Assembly (NCBI GenBank): GCA_013152475.1
Contig: JAADGH010000197.1
Coordinates: forward strand, 1-64,000
Direction: 5' to 3'
DNA from: Planctomycetota bacterium
Lineage (GTDB): Bacteria > Planctomycetota > Brocadiia > JAADGH01
Length of the DNA stretch: 64,000 bases
Position 1 is the stretch's first letter; every line of letters begins with the position of its first letter. Below the pieces are notes generated by a model, which saw only the letters and a list, made by a program, of their open reading frames with translations, ran no database searches and was not told the origin of the DNA. Shown here one piece after another: positions 24,937 to 33,048 of this stretch. A program made the translations under genes and the position numbers.

Positions 24937-27900
24937 ATGACTCGAAGAAAAATCGCTCTCCTCGCCTTGAACATCTTGCTTGTCCATGCGGTCTGCTTGA
25001 TCGCAACGGCGGCGGACAGTGACTGGCCCATGTGGCGCCACGATGCAAACCGAAGCGCGGCCTCGCCGGTGGACCTGCCCGGCAAGCCCCATCTCCAATG
25101 GAAACGCGAGCTGCCCCCTCCGCGCCCCGCCTTCGCCGGGGATCACCGGCTCTGCTTCGACTTAACCTACGAACCCGTTGTCATGGGCAAACGGATCTTC
25201 GTGCCGTCCATGGTAACGGACAGCGTCGCGGCGTTCAACACGGACACGGGCAGGGAGGAATGGGTATTCTACGCGGATGGCCCCGTCCGCTTCGCGCCCA
25301 TCGCCGACGATGGCAAGGTCTATTTCATCTCCGACGACGGACATCTATATTGCGTGGGGGCAAGCGATGGGAAGCTCGTCTGGAAGTTCAGCGGCATCCC
25401 CACCGGCCGGGAGGGCTACCGGTTCCTGTGCCACGAGAGGTTGGTCACCCGCTGGCCGGCGCGGGGCGGGCCGGTGCTGGACAACGGGACCCTCTACTTC
25501 GCCGCCGGCGTCTGGCCGCTGGAGGGGGTCTTCGTCTATGCCGTGGACGCGAAAACGGGAAAGCAAATCTGGGTCAACCGGGACGTCGGGTTCCTCAAGG
25601 CCGGCCTCCTCGACCATGGCACGCGGCGCGACGGCGGGCTGTCCCCCCAGGGCTACCTCGCCGTGGTGGCCGGTAAGCTGATCGTCCCGAGCGGCCGGTC
25701 GCTGCCGGGCTTTTTCGACAGAAAGACCGGCGAAATAGAGCCCTACACCACCGGCTGGGGCGGGCGCGACGCCCTGTCGAAGGGGAGCTGGTATGCCTGT
25801 GGTCTGGGGGGATACCTCTTCCAGAGCGGCGACCTCTACGCCCTGACCCCCAAGGCGGCGTCCCTTGCCGGACCGTATGAGCACAAGGAGTACTGGGACA
25901 TCGCCGACTTCGCCCGAGCAGCGGCTGTCTCCGTGGAGACCGTCGAGAAGTGGATCAAGAAGAAATTCCTCGAGACCGTCGAACGCGACGGCAAGCAAGT
26001 GATCCATGTGCCGCAGAACCCAAACATTACCTTCCTCTCCTGGTTCATGGGAAAGGGTCTTCCCGGCGAGCAGCACGTGCTGAAGTCCTACCCCCGCATG
26101 CAAGTCGACGTCGGCAATGACAAGTCGCTCGATACGTTCCGCGAGCCCGTCCTCACGGAGGACACCATTTACTTCTCGCAGCCGGTGGACGATCCCGGAC
26201 AAGGCCGCAGCCGCTGGCCTCCCTCCCCGGCCTACAGCGAGATCGTCGCCTGCGACACGACAAAAGCCACGTGGGGTATCTCGTGTGAGACCGGATGGGG
26301 CGATCCGCCGCGCTTCGTCGTGTGGCGGAATATGCGCTTCCGCCGGCGCTGGAACCTGCCCAGCAAGCTGAAGGTCCACATCAAGGCGGGATCGCGCCTG
26401 TATGCCGGTGGCAACGGCATAGTCGCGGCAGTAGACATCCCAGGGGAAAACGGCAAGGCGCAGGTCTCGTGGAAGGCGGAAATCGACGGCATGCCGTCCC
26501 GGATGTTGGCCGCCGACGGCAAGCTGTTCGTCGTCACCAGGGAGGGGGCCATCTACTGCTTCGGTGGGAAGGAAGGAACACCGGCCACGCTCAAAGCCGA
26601 GCAGCCCCTCGCTCCTGCTGAGGACAAATGGACCGAACGGGCGAAAGAGGTGATCAAGCGGACCGGTGTCAGCGAGGGCTACTGCCTCGCCCTTGGCCTC
26701 GGCACGGGGCGGCTGGCCGAGGAGCTGGCGCGTCAGTCCAAGCTGCGCGTGATCGTCCTCGAACCGGACGTGAAAAAGATCGACGCCGCACGCCGCCGTC
26801 TGGCCGCAAAAGGTCTGTACGGCGCGCGCGTTCATGTCATTCCGGGCGATCTCTCCCATCTGAAGCTCACGCCATATTTCGCCAGCCTGATCGTCTCCGA
26901 GGACCCCAAGCAGGCCGGCCTCGAACGGGGGACGGCATTCGTGCAATCCCTCTTCGCCCCCTTGCGACCGTACGGAGGGACGGCCTGTCTGGCTCTGACC
27001 GAACAGGAGCACTCTGCGTTTTGCCAGAGGGTGAAGGAGGCAAATTGCCCGGAGGCCAAGGTGGAACGCAACGGGAACCTGACGCTGCTGAAACACATGG
27101 GCGCCCTGCGGGGTGCGACCGATTGGACCCATCCCGATGGAGGCGCAGGGGATGGATACGCCTCCGGCGACGTGCGAGTGAGGCCCCCCTTCGGGCTGCT
27201 GTGGTTCGGCGGCCCCCTGGACGAGATCCAGTGGGCATCGCCCGCGCCCGTTGTCTGCGGGGGCAGGATGTTCCTGCGGGCGAAAAATGACCTGCATGCC
27301 TTCGATATCTACACGGGCCGCCCCTTGTGGAAAGTGACCGTGCCGGGCTTCGGGCGGATTGCGGCCCTGGAGGATTTTGTCTATGTGACTTCCGAGGGCG
27401 CGTGTCTCCGGCTCGATCCGGCAACCGGCTCAACCGTGGGAGAGATCGCCGTCCCCGGCGGGTCCAAGCGCGCACGCTGGGACAGAATCCGTGTCTGGGG
27501 GGACTACCTCGCCGGCACATCGGGGCGGAACCTGTACTGTGTCGACCGGCGCAGCGGGAAGATGCTATGGAAGTCCCAGGGCGCGCGGGATCGCCTGGGC
27601 ATTGTCGCCGGCAACGGCAAGGTTTTCTGCGTGGACTACTGGTCCCCCGCGCGCAAGCGCAAGGGCGAGGGAAAACCCGCGGAGTGCACCCTCTCCGCCC
27701 TCGGCGCGCAAGACGGCAAGACCCTCTGGCAGACCACGCTGAAACTGCCTGAGCCCGATCCCAAGAAAACCGACGCGAAGCCCGCCCACCTGATCCCGCG
27801 GGTTGCCTACTGCGACACAAGCGACATCGTGCTGCTGGCAGCGCCATCAGCCGGACTGAAGACAAAAATGTGTGCGCACAAGGGCGAGACTGGCGAGTTG

Positions 27901-28338
27901 CTGTGGAGCAAGGACATCCCCTCTCGGAGACCGATCTCATGGCGGCCCTACCAGTCGCCCATCCTTCTGCCAAAGCTGTTCGTGACCGACATCGGCGAGG
28001 CCTATGATCCCCTGACGGGATCGGCCCTGCCGAACCGCCTGTGGAAGGGCGGCCTGCGCGGCTGTGGCCGCGCGTTGGGGGCGCCCCACGTGGTTACGGT
28101 TCGCGATGGGTATGCGTCCTATGTCGATCTGGCGACAAATCAGCATGTTTACCTGCGCGGCGTCCGGTCCGGGTGCACGAACAGCCTGATCCCCGCCGAT
28201 GGCATCCTGAACGCGCCATGCTTTGCGCACCACTGCACGTGCAACTACTCGATCTATGTCTCGTTCGCCATGGTGCACATGCCCGACGCCGCGGCGTGGG
28301 CCCCCCGTTCGCCAAAGAAGAAGGAGGAGAAAAAATGA
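24937..28338 (+). CDS. Exported PQQ-type beta-propeller protein with internal methyltransferase-like domain (1)
   Basis: This 1133-residue protein has a Sec signal (residues 1-26) and begins its mature part DWPMWRHDANRSAASP, the usual opening of planctomycete PQQ-propeller proteins. Blades are visible as repeated VYFISDDGHLYCVGASDGKL- and FVYAVDAKTGKQIW-like units. The propeller is interrupted at about 567-722 by a class I SAM-methyltransferase-like domain: YCLALGLGTGRLAEELA is motif I, VIVLEPDVKKIDAARR ends strand 2 with the acidic residue, and HVIPGDLSHL follows; blades then resume. A further segment at about 320-358, IADFARAAAVSVETVEKW, looks like an excisionase-type helix-turn-helix. Substrate and activity are unknown. 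Its stop overlaps the next paralogous gene (ATGA). Confidence 0.8.
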   Translation: MTRRKIALLALNILLVHAVCLIATAADSDWPMWRHDANRSAASPVDLPGKPHLQWKRELPPPRPAFAGDHRLCFDLTYEPVVMGKRIFVPSMVTDSVAAFNTDTGREEWVFYADGPVRFAPIADDGKVYFISDDGHLYCVGASDGKLVWKFSGIPTGREGYRFLCHERLVTRWPARGGPVLDNGTLYFAAGVWPLEGVFVYAVDAKTGKQIWVNRDVGFLKAGLLDHGTRRDGGLSPQGYLAVVAGKLIVPSGRSLPGFFDRKTGEIEPYTTGWGGRDALSKGSWYACGLGGYLFQSGDLYALTPKAASLAGPYEHKEYWDIADFARAAAVSVETVEKWIKKKFLETVERDGKQVIHVPQNPNITFLSWFMGKGLPGEQHVLKSYPRMQVDVGNDKSLDTFREPVLTEDTIYFSQPVDDPGQGRSRWPPSPAYSEIVACDTTKATWGISCETGWGDPPRFVVWRNMRFRRRWNLPSKLKVHIKAGSRLYAGGNGIVAAVDIPGENGKAQVSWKAEIDGMPSRMLAADGKLFVVTREGAIYCFGGKEGTPATLKAEQPLAPAEDKWTERAKEVIKRTGVSEGYCLALGLGTGRLAEELARQSKLRVIVLEPDVKKIDAARRRLAAKGLYGARVHVIPGDLSHLKLTPYFASLIVSEDPKQAGLERGTAFVQSLFAPLRPYGGTACLALTEQEHSAFCQRVKEANCPEAKVERNGNLTLLKHMGALRGATDWTHPDGGAGDGYASGDVRVRPPFGLLWFGGPLDEIQWASPAPVVCGGRMFLRAKNDLHAFDIYTGRPLWKVTVPGFGRIAALEDFVYVTSEGACLRLDPATGSTVGEIAVPGGSKRARWDRIRVWGDYLAGTSGRNLYCVDRRSGKMLWKSQGARDRLGIVAGNGKVFCVDYWSPARKRKGEGKPAECTLSALGAQDGKTLWQTTLKLPEPDPKKTDAKPAHLIPRVAYCDTSDIVLLAAPSAGLKTKMCAHKGETGELLWSKDIPSRRPISWRPYQSPILLPKLFVTDIGEAYDPLTGSALPNRLWKGGLRGCGRALGAPHVVTVRDGYASYVDLATNQHVYLRGVRSGCTNSLIPADGILNAPCFAHHCTCNYSIYVSFAMVHMPDAAAWAPRSPKKKEEKK

Positions 28339-31300
28339 CAGGTCCCCATGGGAGGAGCCCTGCTATGCCAACATCATACCGAAGTTATATGATCCGCACA
28401 ATCCTGGTGGCCCTGCTTTTCCTTGCTTGGCGCGTCCAGGCCGAGGATTGGCCGACCTATCAACACGACATCGCCCGCAGCGGAGTGACGAAGGAGGAGA
28501 TCAAGCCGCCGCTGTCGGAGGCGTGGTCGTTCACGCCGCTGCATTCTCCCGCCCCGGCCTGGGGCGACCCCCAGCCAAAACCGGTGGAGGGGAACCTGGA
28601 GCTGCCGCGTGTAAAATTTGACGACGCCTTCTACGCCGTTTCCGCGGGAGACTCCGTCTATTTCGGATCGTCGTCCGACAACACGGTTTACTGCCTCGAC
28701 GCCGCAACGGGCACACTGAAGTGGACAAAAATCACCAGCGCGCCGATCCGCCTGGCGCCGACGGTGTGGGAGGGCAAGCTCTATGTTTGTTCCGACGATG
28801 GACACGCCTACTGTCTCGATGCCAAAAACGGCCGCGAGATATGGAAGCTCCGCGCCGGGCCGACGAACGAAAAGGTTCTCGGGCACGGCCGGATGATCTC
28901 CATGTGGCCGTTGCGGACGGGGATCCTGGTGGACAAGGGGGTGGCCTACTTCGCGGCGGGGGTGTTCCCCCACGAGGGGCTGTTTCTGTATGCCGTGGAT
29001 GCCGCGACCGGCAAGCGCATCTGGGTGAACGACAGCTTCGGCTGGCGGACCACCCGCAGCATCTCCCCCCAGGGCTACCTGCTTGCCTCTTCCTCGAGCC
29101 TGTTCATCCCGTCCGGCCGGGCGGCGCCGATGGGGTTTCGGCGAGAGGACGGGCAATACCTGTTCCAGAGCCGGGGCAACTGGCGGGGCGACGGGCTCTT
29201 CGGCGGGACCTATGCCCTGCTGGCCGAGGGGAAGCTCTACAGCGGCACGGAGCAGGTCATTGCCTACGACCAGGAGACCGGCGGCGCGGGGTTCGCGTGG
29301 TTTCATGGGCGGCGTCTGATCGTCACATCGGATACGTCGTACATGCTGACAGGGGCCGAGATGTCCGCCATCGACCGAACCCTCTTCCCCGCCGCCAGCC
29401 AGAAGCGCCAGAAGGTGCGGCGCAAGCGGTGGAAGCTGGATTACCAGGCCGGTCAACTCAAGAGGGAGCTCCGCAAGGTCCGGAGGAAGGCCGAGAAGGA
29501 CCCGAAGGCGGCAAAGCAGTTGGAGACCCTCGAAAAGAAGATGGCCGATCTCAAGGTGCAGCTTGACGCCCAGGATGAGGCCGAAAAGGAAGCGGCCAAG
29601 CAGGTCATGGCCGCCAAAAAGTGGAGAATCGAGTGCGACTGCACCGACTCCATGATCCTCGCCGGAGGAATACTCTACGCCGGCGGGCAGGACAAGGTCA
29701 TCGCCGTCGAGGCGGCCACGGGCCGGAAGCTGTGGACCGGCAAGGTAAAGGGCGCGGCCAAGGGACTCGCCGTGGCGAATGGCCGCCTGTTTGCAAGCAC
29801 CGACAGCGGGGCGATCTATTGCCTCGTTCCCGGCGATGTCGCCGAGCCGAGGCGCGTTGTCCAGGAGAAGTCGGACGATCCCTATCCAAGCGACGACCGG
29901 ACAAAGGCCTGTGCGGCGCTGGCGGACACGATTGTCAAGGGCGCGAAAATTCGGAAAGGCTATGGTCTGGTCATTGGGGCCGGGGATGGGCGGCTGGCAT
30001 ATGAACTGGCCAAACGGACCGACCTGATCCTCTGCGGTTCGGAGAAGGACGATGCGGGAGTGGCACAGGCCAGAAAGGCGCTCGCCGCGGCGGGCCTGTG
30101 CGGGGCGCGGGTCTGTATCGACCAGGGCGATCTGGCCGACCTGTGCTATCCCGACTACTTCGCGAACCTGATCGTCTGTGAAGACCCGAAGGCGGTTTCC
30201 TCCGTTGAGGAGGTGGCCCGTATCCTGAAGCCCTGCGGCGGCGTGGCCTATCTTCCGAAGGACCTCCATCCGCAGGTCAAGGCGCTCAAGCATCCGGAGA
30301 TTAAGGTCGCTGTCAAGGGCGACTGGCTCGTCCTCACCCGCGGCGCGCTGCCGGGGGCCGGAAAATGGACGCAGCAATTCGCCGACCCCGCGAACACCGG
30401 GTGCAGCGACGATGAACGGCTTAAAGGCCCGCTGGGGATCCTCTGGTTCGGCGAGCCGGGTCCGGGACGGATGCCCAGCCGTCACGCCAGCGCGGCTGCG
30501 CCTCTCGCGATGGACGGGCGTCTTTTCATCCAGGGCGAGAACTTTGTTTCGGCCTACGACGCCTACAACGGCGTGGAGCTCTGGACGCGCAACATCGAAG
30601 GCGCTATCCGGCTCGGCACGAAGCAGGAGTGCGGCAATCTGGCCGTGTCGGAGGACGGCCTGTTTGTGGCGGCAAAGGACCAGTGCCTGCGCCTGGACGT
30701 TGCCACGGGGAAAACCATCAAGACCTACGGCCTGCCACGGGCGCAGGACGACAAGCCGAGGCGCTGGGGGTACGTCGCGGTGGTCGGGAACACGCTGTTC
30801 GGAAGCGCCACACGGGGCCGCGTGACCTCCGACACCCTCTTCGCCCTGAGCGTGAAGACGGGCAGGCCCCGATGGGTGCACCATGGCAGCAGCATGATGC
30901 ATATCAGCATGTGCGTCGGCGATGGCAAGGTGTTCCTGATGGAAGGGGCAGTCACGGACGAGCAGCGGAAGTCGATCGGGGCGGAGAAAAACGCCCTCGT
31001 CCGTGTCGTCATGGCCCTCGACGCAAAGACCGGCAAGCTGCGCTGGCAGAAGCCGGTGGACCTGACCGACTGCGTCAAGGTCGGTATCGGCAGCGGCGAC
31101 GCGGTGACGGTGATCTACAAGGACAAGGTCCTGCTCCTCTGCATGGTGCCATGGAACGGCCACTTTTGGAAGGAGTTCTTTGCGGGCGACTTCACCCGGC
31201 GCAGCATCATCGCGCTGTCGAGCGACACGGGCAAGAACCTCTGGTCCGACCACATCGGCTACCGTAGCCGGCCGCTGGTGATCGGCGACACGATCTACGC

Positions 31301-33032
31301 CGAGCCATGGGCGCACAACCTCCACACCGGCAAGCCGAAGATGCGCGTGCACCCCCTTACCGGCAAGAAAGAGAAGTGGCAGATCGCCCGGCCCGGCCAC
31401 CACTGCGGCTGCATGGCAGCGGGGCCGAACGTGCTCATGTTCCGGTCGGACTCCATCGCCTACTACGACCTGATCAAGGACCAGGGCACGGCCAACTCGG
31501 GCGGGCAGCGGACCAGTTGTTGGGTCAACTTCATCGCGGCGAACGGTCTGCTTCAGGTCCCGGAGGGGAGCTCGGGGTGCATGTGTCCCTTCCCGATCCA
31601 CTGCACGATCGTGTTCCACCCGCGAAAGATCGAGCGCTCTTGGGGGCGGTATAGCTGCCCCGGCCCCGAGACGCCGGTGAAGCATATGGCCGTCAATCTC
31701 GGTGCGCCCGGGGATCGAAGGGACGGCAAGGGCACGCTCTGGCTCTCCTATCCCCGGCCGTATGCCGCCGGGCCGAACCACCGGCTCGTGCTCCAGCTCA
31801 ATGTCAGCGCAAATATCCTGGACGGAGGGGGGTACTACGACCACAACGCCGGTCTTTTCCCCGTCGAAGGCACGGAAACCCCTTGGGTCTTTTCCTCCGG
31901 GTGCGTTGGCCTGCAGCAGTGCACCGCCCTGCTCGTGGGCAAGGGGGAGCCGCCGGGCAAGTACACCGTCAAACTGGGTTTCGCCGAGCTGACGCACGGC
32001 AGCCCCGGACGGCGGGTGTTCGATATCAAGCTCCAGGGGCGGACGGTTGCGAAGGACTTCGATGTGTTCAAGGCAGCCGGCGGGAAGTGCAAGGCCGTCG
32101 TCAAGGCGTTCGAGGACATCGAAGTCGCCGACAATCTCAAGATCGAACTCGTGCCCAAACAGGACAGGCCGGAGCCTGAGCGCGCTCCGATCCTCAGCAG
32201 CATCGAGGTGACAAGGACCCGCACGGTGCCGCTGAGCATGGCCGCGCCGCCGTTTCTCCTGAGCGATTACCAGACCGAGCAGACGCAGACGGCCCGGGTC
32301 ATCAACCTGACCGACGAGGAGTTCGTGGGCAAGCTCCAGGTGACGGCGCCCAAGGGCATGCGTGTCGGCGCCAGTGAGACGAGCCTGCGCATTTCCGCCC
32401 GAAGCGAGAAGACCATTAAGCTCAAGGCAAAGGTGCTGAAAAAGATGAAGACCGGTGAGTACGCTATCGGTCTCCGCCTGGTCAGCCGGGGGAAGGGGGT
32501 GATGGCCGAAAAATCCATCCCAATCACCTATACGGGCGCACAGGGGGAAATCGTCGTGCAGGCGATTGCGGACGCAGCGGTTCGAAAGGGCGCGCCGAAG
32601 AACAACTACGGAAAGGCGGGCGCGCTCTTCGTGGACGGCGGCAACAAGGAAATGGAGGACGATGCCTACGCCATTGTATTCCTCAAGTTCCGCCTGGAGG
32701 TCCCCGGCAAACCCCTCTCGGGCAAGCTGCGATTGCAGGTGAGCACCACCGGCTACGCGCAGAGCCGGGACAGCGGTTGTGTGTATGCGGTCAAGGGTGA
32801 GTGGGACGAAAAGACCATCACCTACGAGAACAAGCCGGCCCTGGGCGAGAAGGTCGGCGTCATTGGCAAGATCGAAAATGGCGAGCGCATCGAGCGCGAC
32901 CTGAATATCGATCTCGACGGACGGAAGGAAGTAAGCCTGGCCATTGTCCCGACGAGCTGTGACGGCGCGTCCTATCTCTCGCGCGAGGGCGGAAGCCCGC
33001 CGGAGCTGATCGTCAGAATCGGTCCACGATAG
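28335..33032 (+). CDS. Exported PQQ-type beta-propeller/methyltransferase-like protein with malectin and DNRLRE domains (2)
   Basis: This 1565-residue paralogue of the preceding protein has a perfect AAGGAGGAG before its ATG. After an N-terminal signal (MIRTILVALLFLAWRVQAED) come propeller blades, a Lys/Glu-rich coiled coil at about 354-430, more blades, and a methyltransferase-like domain at about 522-670 (YGLVIGAGDGRLAYELA motif I; CGSEKDD end of strand 2). Further blades run to about 1110. The C-terminus adds a malectin-like sugar-binding domain (about 1118-1300), an NEW3-like beta domain (about 1318-1400) and a DNRLRE/CBM96-type domain (about 1405-1565). The sugar-binding modules suggest attachment to cell-surface or environmental polysaccharide. 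ATGs at 28365 and 28389 are other possible starts. Confidence 0.8.
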   Translation: MTGPHGRSPAMPTSYRSYMIRTILVALLFLAWRVQAEDWPTYQHDIARSGVTKEEIKPPLSEAWSFTPLHSPAPAWGDPQPKPVEGNLELPRVKFDDAFYAVSAGDSVYFGSSSDNTVYCLDAATGTLKWTKITSAPIRLAPTVWEGKLYVCSDDGHAYCLDAKNGREIWKLRAGPTNEKVLGHGRMISMWPLRTGILVDKGVAYFAAGVFPHEGLFLYAVDAATGKRIWVNDSFGWRTTRSISPQGYLLASSSSLFIPSGRAAPMGFRREDGQYLFQSRGNWRGDGLFGGTYALLAEGKLYSGTEQVIAYDQETGGAGFAWFHGRRLIVTSDTSYMLTGAEMSAIDRTLFPAASQKRQKVRRKRWKLDYQAGQLKRELRKVRRKAEKDPKAAKQLETLEKKMADLKVQLDAQDEAEKEAAKQVMAAKKWRIECDCTDSMILAGGILYAGGQDKVIAVEAATGRKLWTGKVKGAAKGLAVANGRLFASTDSGAIYCLVPGDVAEPRRVVQEKSDDPYPSDDRTKACAALADTIVKGAKIRKGYGLVIGAGDGRLAYELAKRTDLILCGSEKDDAGVAQARKALAAAGLCGARVCIDQGDLADLCYPDYFANLIVCEDPKAVSSVEEVARILKPCGGVAYLPKDLHPQVKALKHPEIKVAVKGDWLVLTRGALPGAGKWTQQFADPANTGCSDDERLKGPLGILWFGEPGPGRMPSRHASAAAPLAMDGRLFIQGENFVSAYDAYNGVELWTRNIEGAIRLGTKQECGNLAVSEDGLFVAAKDQCLRLDVATGKTIKTYGLPRAQDDKPRRWGYVAVVGNTLFGSATRGRVTSDTLFALSVKTGRPRWVHHGSSMMHISMCVGDGKVFLMEGAVTDEQRKSIGAEKNALVRVVMALDAKTGKLRWQKPVDLTDCVKVGIGSGDAVTVIYKDKVLLLCMVPWNGHFWKEFFAGDFTRRSIIALSSDTGKNLWSDHIGYRSRPLVIGDTIYAEPWAHNLHTGKPKMRVHPLTGKKEKWQIARPGHHCGCMAAGPNVLMFRSDSIAYYDLIKDQGTANSGGQRTSCWVNFIAANGLLQVPEGSSGCMCPFPIHCTIVFHPRKIERSWGRYSCPGPETPVKHMAVNLGAPGDRRDGKGTLWLSYPRPYAAGPNHRLVLQLNVSANILDGGGYYDHNAGLFPVEGTETPWVFSSGCVGLQQCTALLVGKGEPPGKYTVKLGFAELTHGSPGRRVFDIKLQGRTVAKDFDVFKAAGGKCKAVVKAFEDIEVADNLKIELVPKQDRPEPERAPILSSIEVTRTRTVPLSMAAPPFLLSDYQTEQTQTARVINLTDEEFVGKLQVTAPKGMRVGASETSLRISARSEKTIKLKAKVLKKMKTGEYAIGLRLVSRGKGVMAEKSIPITYTGAQGEIVVQAIADAAVRKGAPKNNYGKAGALFVDGGNKEMEDDAYAIVFLKFRLEVPGKPLSGKLRLQVSTTGYAQSRDSGCVYAVKGEWDEKTITYENKPALGEKVGVIGKIENGERIERDLNIDLDGRKEVSLAIVPTSCDGASYLSREGGSPPELIVRIGPR

Positions 33033-33048
33033 GGCGCCGAACCGCTCC

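Noticed and set aside
28374-31997. Very long open frame on the minus strand opposite the second propeller gene
   Set aside because: It is an antisense shadow of a GC-rich gene. The plus strand has a signal peptide, recognisable domains and a perfect ribosome site, whereas the minus frame has none.
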